From a bacterium (lineage in GTDB: Bacteria > Bacillota > Clostridia > Oscillospirales > Oscillospiraceae): 16,727 nucleotides of DNA. Position 1 is the stretch's first letter, and each line of letters opens with the position of its first letter. Of the stretch, positions 14,961 to 16,727 are shown in pieces. A model generated the notes under the pieces. The model was not told the DNA's origin. It saw only the letters and a program-made list of their open reading frames with translations, and made no database searches. The stretch lies in NCBI GenBank assembly GCA_019424865.1, contig JAHYYS010000029.1, positions 1-16,727 on the forward strand. The letters run 5' to 3'. Position numbers and translations under genes: made by a program.

Positions 14961-15145
14961 CGGATATTCCTCCTTTTAGATTTTTGGGCCCATTCAGACT
15001 GGACAGGCCGGCACAAAGGCCCCGCTTCCGGTATCCCTCGTGTCGGACAGTTTTCATCTTTTTAAGCCCTTTTTCGGGTTTTTCGCCCTTTTTTCGAGGT
15101 TTGGCGAACTTTTACAGGCACTTAGCCCGGTATAACTCCCCTTGC
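14961..15145 (-). promoter_or_regulatory. Conserved SLH-gene leader, copy 2
   Basis: Near-identical to 4641-4825. On the minus strand it starts about 10 nt after the -10 box at 15156-15161, so it corresponds almost exactly to the 5' untranslated region. Conservation over an untranslated leader of this length suggests either recent exchange or a function in the RNA (long leaders stabilise some S-layer mRNAs; analogy only). Confidence 0.7.
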
Positions 15146-15155
15146 CTCTGTACGT

Positions 15156-15184
15156 ATGATACCAGATGCCAAGGCGGAAGTCAA
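15156..15184 (-). promoter_or_regulatory. Sigma-A-type promoter for the cassette-2 SLH gene
   Basis: On the minus strand TTGACT (complement of 15179-15184) and TATCAT (complement of 15156-15161) are separated by exactly 17 bp. It lies immediately outside the block shared with cassette 1, and no equivalent is visible upstream of the cassette-1 SLH gene. Confidence 0.75.
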
Positions 15185-15347
15185 CGCCTCCGGGACAAGT
15201 GTAACAGAACCGTAATATTGCGTCAGGATTGTTACAGTCCCCCGCCGGGCCCGGGGCGGGGGAAAAGACGCAAAGCCTTGGGGCGCAGGGGATACCGGGG
15301 GAGGGGTGGTCGTATCCTGTCGAAATTTTGCGCCGCGGCGGGGCGGC

Positions 15348-15411
15348 GGGCGGATGATATCCGCCCCTACGGTTTTATCCCCCTCCGTAGGGGCCGGTCC
15401 CAGACCGGCCC
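15348..15411. repeat. Palindromic element pair, facing each other
   Basis: GGGCGGATGATATCCGCCC (15348-15366) is an 8-3-8 palindrome followed by CCTACGG. Then comes CCGTAGG followed by GGGCCGGTC-CCA-GACCGGCCC (15391-15411), a 9-3-9 palindrome. The pair, read on the minus strand, matches the pair at 16089-16156, including the intervening GGGGGATAAAACCG segment. The two pairs are therefore inverted copies about 0.7 kb apart. Confidence 0.85.
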
Positions 15412-15462
15412 GACGGGGAATGCCCGAAAACGGTAATTAAGGGGTGTTTCGCCCCCGGGCGA

Positions 15463-15511
15463 GTGAATTTTATACCGCTGAAACCTTTTGTTTCGGCGGT
15501 GTAAAATTCAC
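15463..15511. repeat. Long inverted repeat, 22-nt arms
   Basis: Arms 15463-15484 and 15490-15511 pair over 22 positions around a 5-nt loop (CTTTT). The only two deviations are G-T pairs if transcribed on the appropriate strand. No T-run follows. There is no adjacent gene for it to terminate. Confidence 0.85.
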
Positions 15512-15521
15512 CAAAGAACCG

Positions 15522-15561
15522 TCAAAGGGGAGAGGGATTTCGATTTCCCTCTCCCCTTTGA
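15522..15561. repeat. Perfect 16-bp inverted repeat
   Basis: TCAAAGGGGAGAGGGA (15522-15537) pairs perfectly with 15546-15561 around an 8-nt loop. It lies 10 nt after the previous inverted repeat. The purine-rich and pyrimidine-rich arms make it strand-asymmetric. Confidence 0.85.
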
Positions 15562-15615
15562 AATCCCCCTCTCCTTGAAACAGCCAATCTCGTCCTCGCA
15601 AGCTCCAGATCGCTC

Positions 15616-15697
15616 GCCTTGCCCGGTGGGGCAAGGCTCGTTCCTTTCGCTGCTCGTCCTCTCCCAAAGGAAGCCGCTTCGCTGGGCTTCCTTTGGG
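15616..15697. repeat. Two further hairpins in the same cluster
   Basis: GCCTTGCCC (15616-15624) pairs with GGGCAAGGC (15629-15637). CCCAAAGGAAGCC (15663-15675) pairs with GGCTTCCTTTGGG (15685-15697), with a 9-nt loop. Both stems are perfect. Neither is followed by a T-run on the + strand. Confidence 0.8.
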
Positions 15698-15798
15698 GCC
15701 CCGTATCTGCGCCCCCCCTATTGGATGTACCCCCCCAGGGGACGCGCCCCGCGCCGTTTTTCGTATTGGCCCATCGGTTTGGTCCCCCTTTTCCGTAG

Positions 15799-15866
15799 GG
15801 GCGCACAGTGTGCGCCCGCTGAATATCGGGTCGCGTTTCTTGCGTAGGGGCGGATATTATCCGCCC
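15799..15866. repeat. Two palindromic elements, 49-bp spacing
   Basis: GGGCGCAC-AGT-GTGCGCCC (15799-15817) and GGGCGGAT-ATT-ATCCGCCC (15848-15866). Both are preceded by a CGTAGG motif, so they point in the minus-strand sense. Start-to-start distance is 49 bp. Confidence 0.85.
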
Positions 15867-16088
15867 ACCCGCCGTTTACCACCTGCGGTGTATGCTGCTT
15901 TTCTCAGGCGCAGATTATCTTGCAGAAGCACCGGAACAGGTCATTGAGCAGAACGGCAGTGATAACGTTCCGACACCGTTCATGAGGCTTCCGCGCCGGC
16001 CGCATATACCAGGGTATCAGAAGAGCGCCCCTGGGTCCGGGCCCGCAGGCGGAACATCCCCATACCATCGTTCCCGGACATTCCCGGC

Positions 16089-16299
16089 GGGCCGGTCTGG
16101 GACCGGCCCCTACGGAGGGGGATAAAACCGGAAAGACGGGCGGATGATATCCGCCCCTACGGAAGGGTGGAAAACCGGAACGGCGGGCGGATGATATCCG
16201 CCCCTACGGAATCACCGTGGCCCGGCACCCTGCGGGCGCACGCTGTGCGCCCCTACGGAAAGACAGAAAACCAAGACGGCGGGCGCACAATGTGCGCCC
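16089..16299 (+). repeat. Array of five palindromic elements at 47-49 bp spacing
   Basis: Element starts are 16089 (GGGCCGGTC stem), 16138 and 16185 (GGGCGGAT stem), 16234 and 16281 (GGGCGCAC stem). Start-to-start distances are 49, 47, 49 and 47 bp. Each has a 3-nt loop and the first four are followed by CCTACGGA (the last by CCTGCGAA). Several spacers contain GAAAACC followed by an (A/G)CGGC-like motif. The stems fall into three families whose two arms change together. The repeats are perfect palindromes with similar spacers, unlike a CRISPR array. They most resemble REP/MITE-type elements. Confidence 0.85.
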
Positions 16300-16394
16300 C
16301 TGCGAAAGCCGGGAGACTGAGCCGGTGCCCCGCCCCTGCCCCCACCTTGTTCGGTCCCTGATAGGATGTACCCCTTCCGAAAATATGCAGGCAG

Positions 16395-16433
16395 AAAAAA
16401 CGCCCCGCCGGCCCAAGGGCGCCGGCGGAGGCG
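16395..16433 (-). terminator. Rho-independent terminator reading leftward
   Basis: On the minus strand the complement of 16421-16433 pairs with the complement of 16401-16412 (CGCCCCGCCGGC against GCCGGCGGAGGCG, one bulged base), followed by TTTTTT (complement of 16395-16400). It would end transcripts coming from the RNase J-like gene presumed to the right of the window. Confidence 0.85.
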
Positions 16434-16512
16434 TATACATTATAATATAGAGAAAAAAGCGGCGGTACAGGCGCGCCCCGGCTCCCGCCGGGGCCCCAAA
16501 AGCCCAAGCGCC

Positions 16513-16569
16513 TCAGACCTCCATGATAACCGGAAGGATCATGGGGTTGCGCTTGTGTTTACATGTCTT
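16513..16569 (-). pseudogene. RNase J-like C-terminal tail, copy 1 (3' fragment)
   Basis: Read on the minus strand this gives 18 codons and TGA, ending KHKRNPMILPVIMEV. That matches my memory of the conserved C-terminus of clostridial ribonuclease J ('R.PMILPVIMEV'), a metallo-beta-lactamase-fold 5' exonuclease/endonuclease of mRNA decay. A stop codon lies in frame a few codons upstream in the hairpin, so this is a detached 3' fragment. It differs from copy 2 by three synonymous third-position changes only. Confidence 0.6.
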
Positions 16570-16647
16570 GGCCCGGGGAAATCAATTCCCCGGGCCGCCG
16601 CGCCTGCCGGGCGCGCCCCGGCTGCGCCGGGGTTACGACCAAGCGCT

Positions 16648-16704
16648 TCAGACTTCCATAATAACCGGAAGAATCATGGGGTTGCGCTTGTGTTTACATG
16701 TCTT
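16648..16704 (-). pseudogene. RNase J-like C-terminal tail, copy 2 (3' fragment)
   Basis: Encodes the same 18 residues and TGA as copy 1, using ATT, ATT and GAA where copy 1 uses ATC, ATC and GAG. The hairpin ahead of it again brings an in-frame TGA (complement of 16717-16719, just upstream). It therefore also appears detached from any full-length gene, which would have to lie further right. Confidence 0.6.
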
Positions 16705-16727
16705 GGCCCGGGGAAATCAATTCCCCG

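Larger units (their letters stand above)
15185..16380. other. Gene-free stretch packed with hairpins and palindromic elements
   Basis: No coding sequence here resembles a known protein. Short open frames are composed of the repeats themselves. Besides the elements listed separately, there is a GC-rich hairpin CCCCCGCC (15239-15246) with GGCGGGGG (15255-15262), and a GGATGTACCCC motif occurring near 15723 and again near 16363. The segment of about 15890-16080 contains no repeat I could recognise and no identifiable gene. Confidence 0.7.
16475..16727 (-). repeat. Tandem 135-bp units carrying a gene 3' end and hairpins
   Basis: Blocks 16506-16592 and 16641-16727 match almost exactly, at an offset of 135 bp (45 codons). 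Each block contains, in minus-strand order, a perfect hairpin (in unit 1 GGCCCGGGGAA 16570-16580 with TTCCCCGGGCC 16586-16596), a short coding tail with a stop codon, then a second hairpin (16475-16482 with 16487-16494 in unit 1; 16616-16622 with 16626-16632 in unit 2). The window ends inside the hairpin of unit 2, so more units may lie beyond. Confidence 0.88.

Noticed and set aside
15892..16125. Small protein-coding gene
   Set aside because: No convincing ribosome binding site, the C-terminal half is made of the palindromic repeats, and the N-terminal half resembles no family I know.
16089..16299. CRISPR array
   Set aside because: The repeats are perfect short palindromes of three different sequences, the spacers resemble one another, both orientations occur nearby, and there is no cas gene in the window.
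16204..16507. Small ORFs on both strands over the palindrome array
   Set aside because: Their translations simply read through the CCTACGG-flanked palindromes in several frames; such repeat-derived peptides are commonly mis-annotated as hypothetical proteins.

Overview
The window looks like a high-GC, gut-type Clostridia chromosome, probably Oscillospiraceae (Flavonifractor, Lawsonibacter or Dysosmobacter-like). This placement is inferred from the GC-rich codon use, the SLH-type surface proteins, the clostridial phage-tail-like proteins and the dense short palindromic elements. No 16S or other marker gene is present to confirm it.

Layout from left to right: (1) 1-513 is the C-terminal part of the chaperone gene htpG. 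(2) 514-957 is a tandem array in which the last 45 nt of htpG, stop codon included, recur together with a hairpin at an 87-bp period. (3) 958-1638 holds a terminator, a promoter and the sugar-phosphate isomerase gene rpiB. (4) 1642-4825 is cassette 1: a short phage tail-collar-like gene on + converging on a large S-layer-homology (SLH) surface-protein gene on -. (5) 4826-5123 is an intergenic stretch with a terminator and an autoregulatory TetR promoter/operator. (6) 5124-11500 is a tetR - TolC-like - membrane-fusion lipoprotein - RND pump operon. (7) 11518-15145 is cassette 2, with the same architecture as cassette 1. Its outer ends (start of the tail-like gene, start and leader of the SLH gene) are near-identical to those of cassette 1, while the inner 3' halves of both genes are unrelated or strongly diverged. 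(8) 15146-16727 is a gene-free stretch packed with hairpins: nine palindromes of three stem families, several long inverted repeats, a minus-strand terminator, and two tandem 135-bp units each carrying a short minus-strand coding tail that looks like the C-terminus of ribonuclease J.

Functionally, the pump operon appears to be self-contained: the TetR gene is the first gene, with two tandem operators at its own promoter. The two SLH genes probably encode cell-wall-anchored surface proteins. Only the second has a clear sigma-A promoter, which lies just outside the block it shares with the first, so an expressed/silent pair is possible. The tail-like genes have no promoter of their own. Each follows the last gene of an operon, and its ribosome binding site is buried in a terminator-like hairpin.

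The most unusual signals are three. First, gene 3' ends (htpG on the left, an RNase J-like gene on the right) are tandemly repeated with adjacent hairpins. Second, the paired cassettes have conserved outer ends and variable interiors, and they flank an efflux operon. Third, the evenly spaced palindromes change both stem arms together. All functional proposals for these are inference; no searches could be run.
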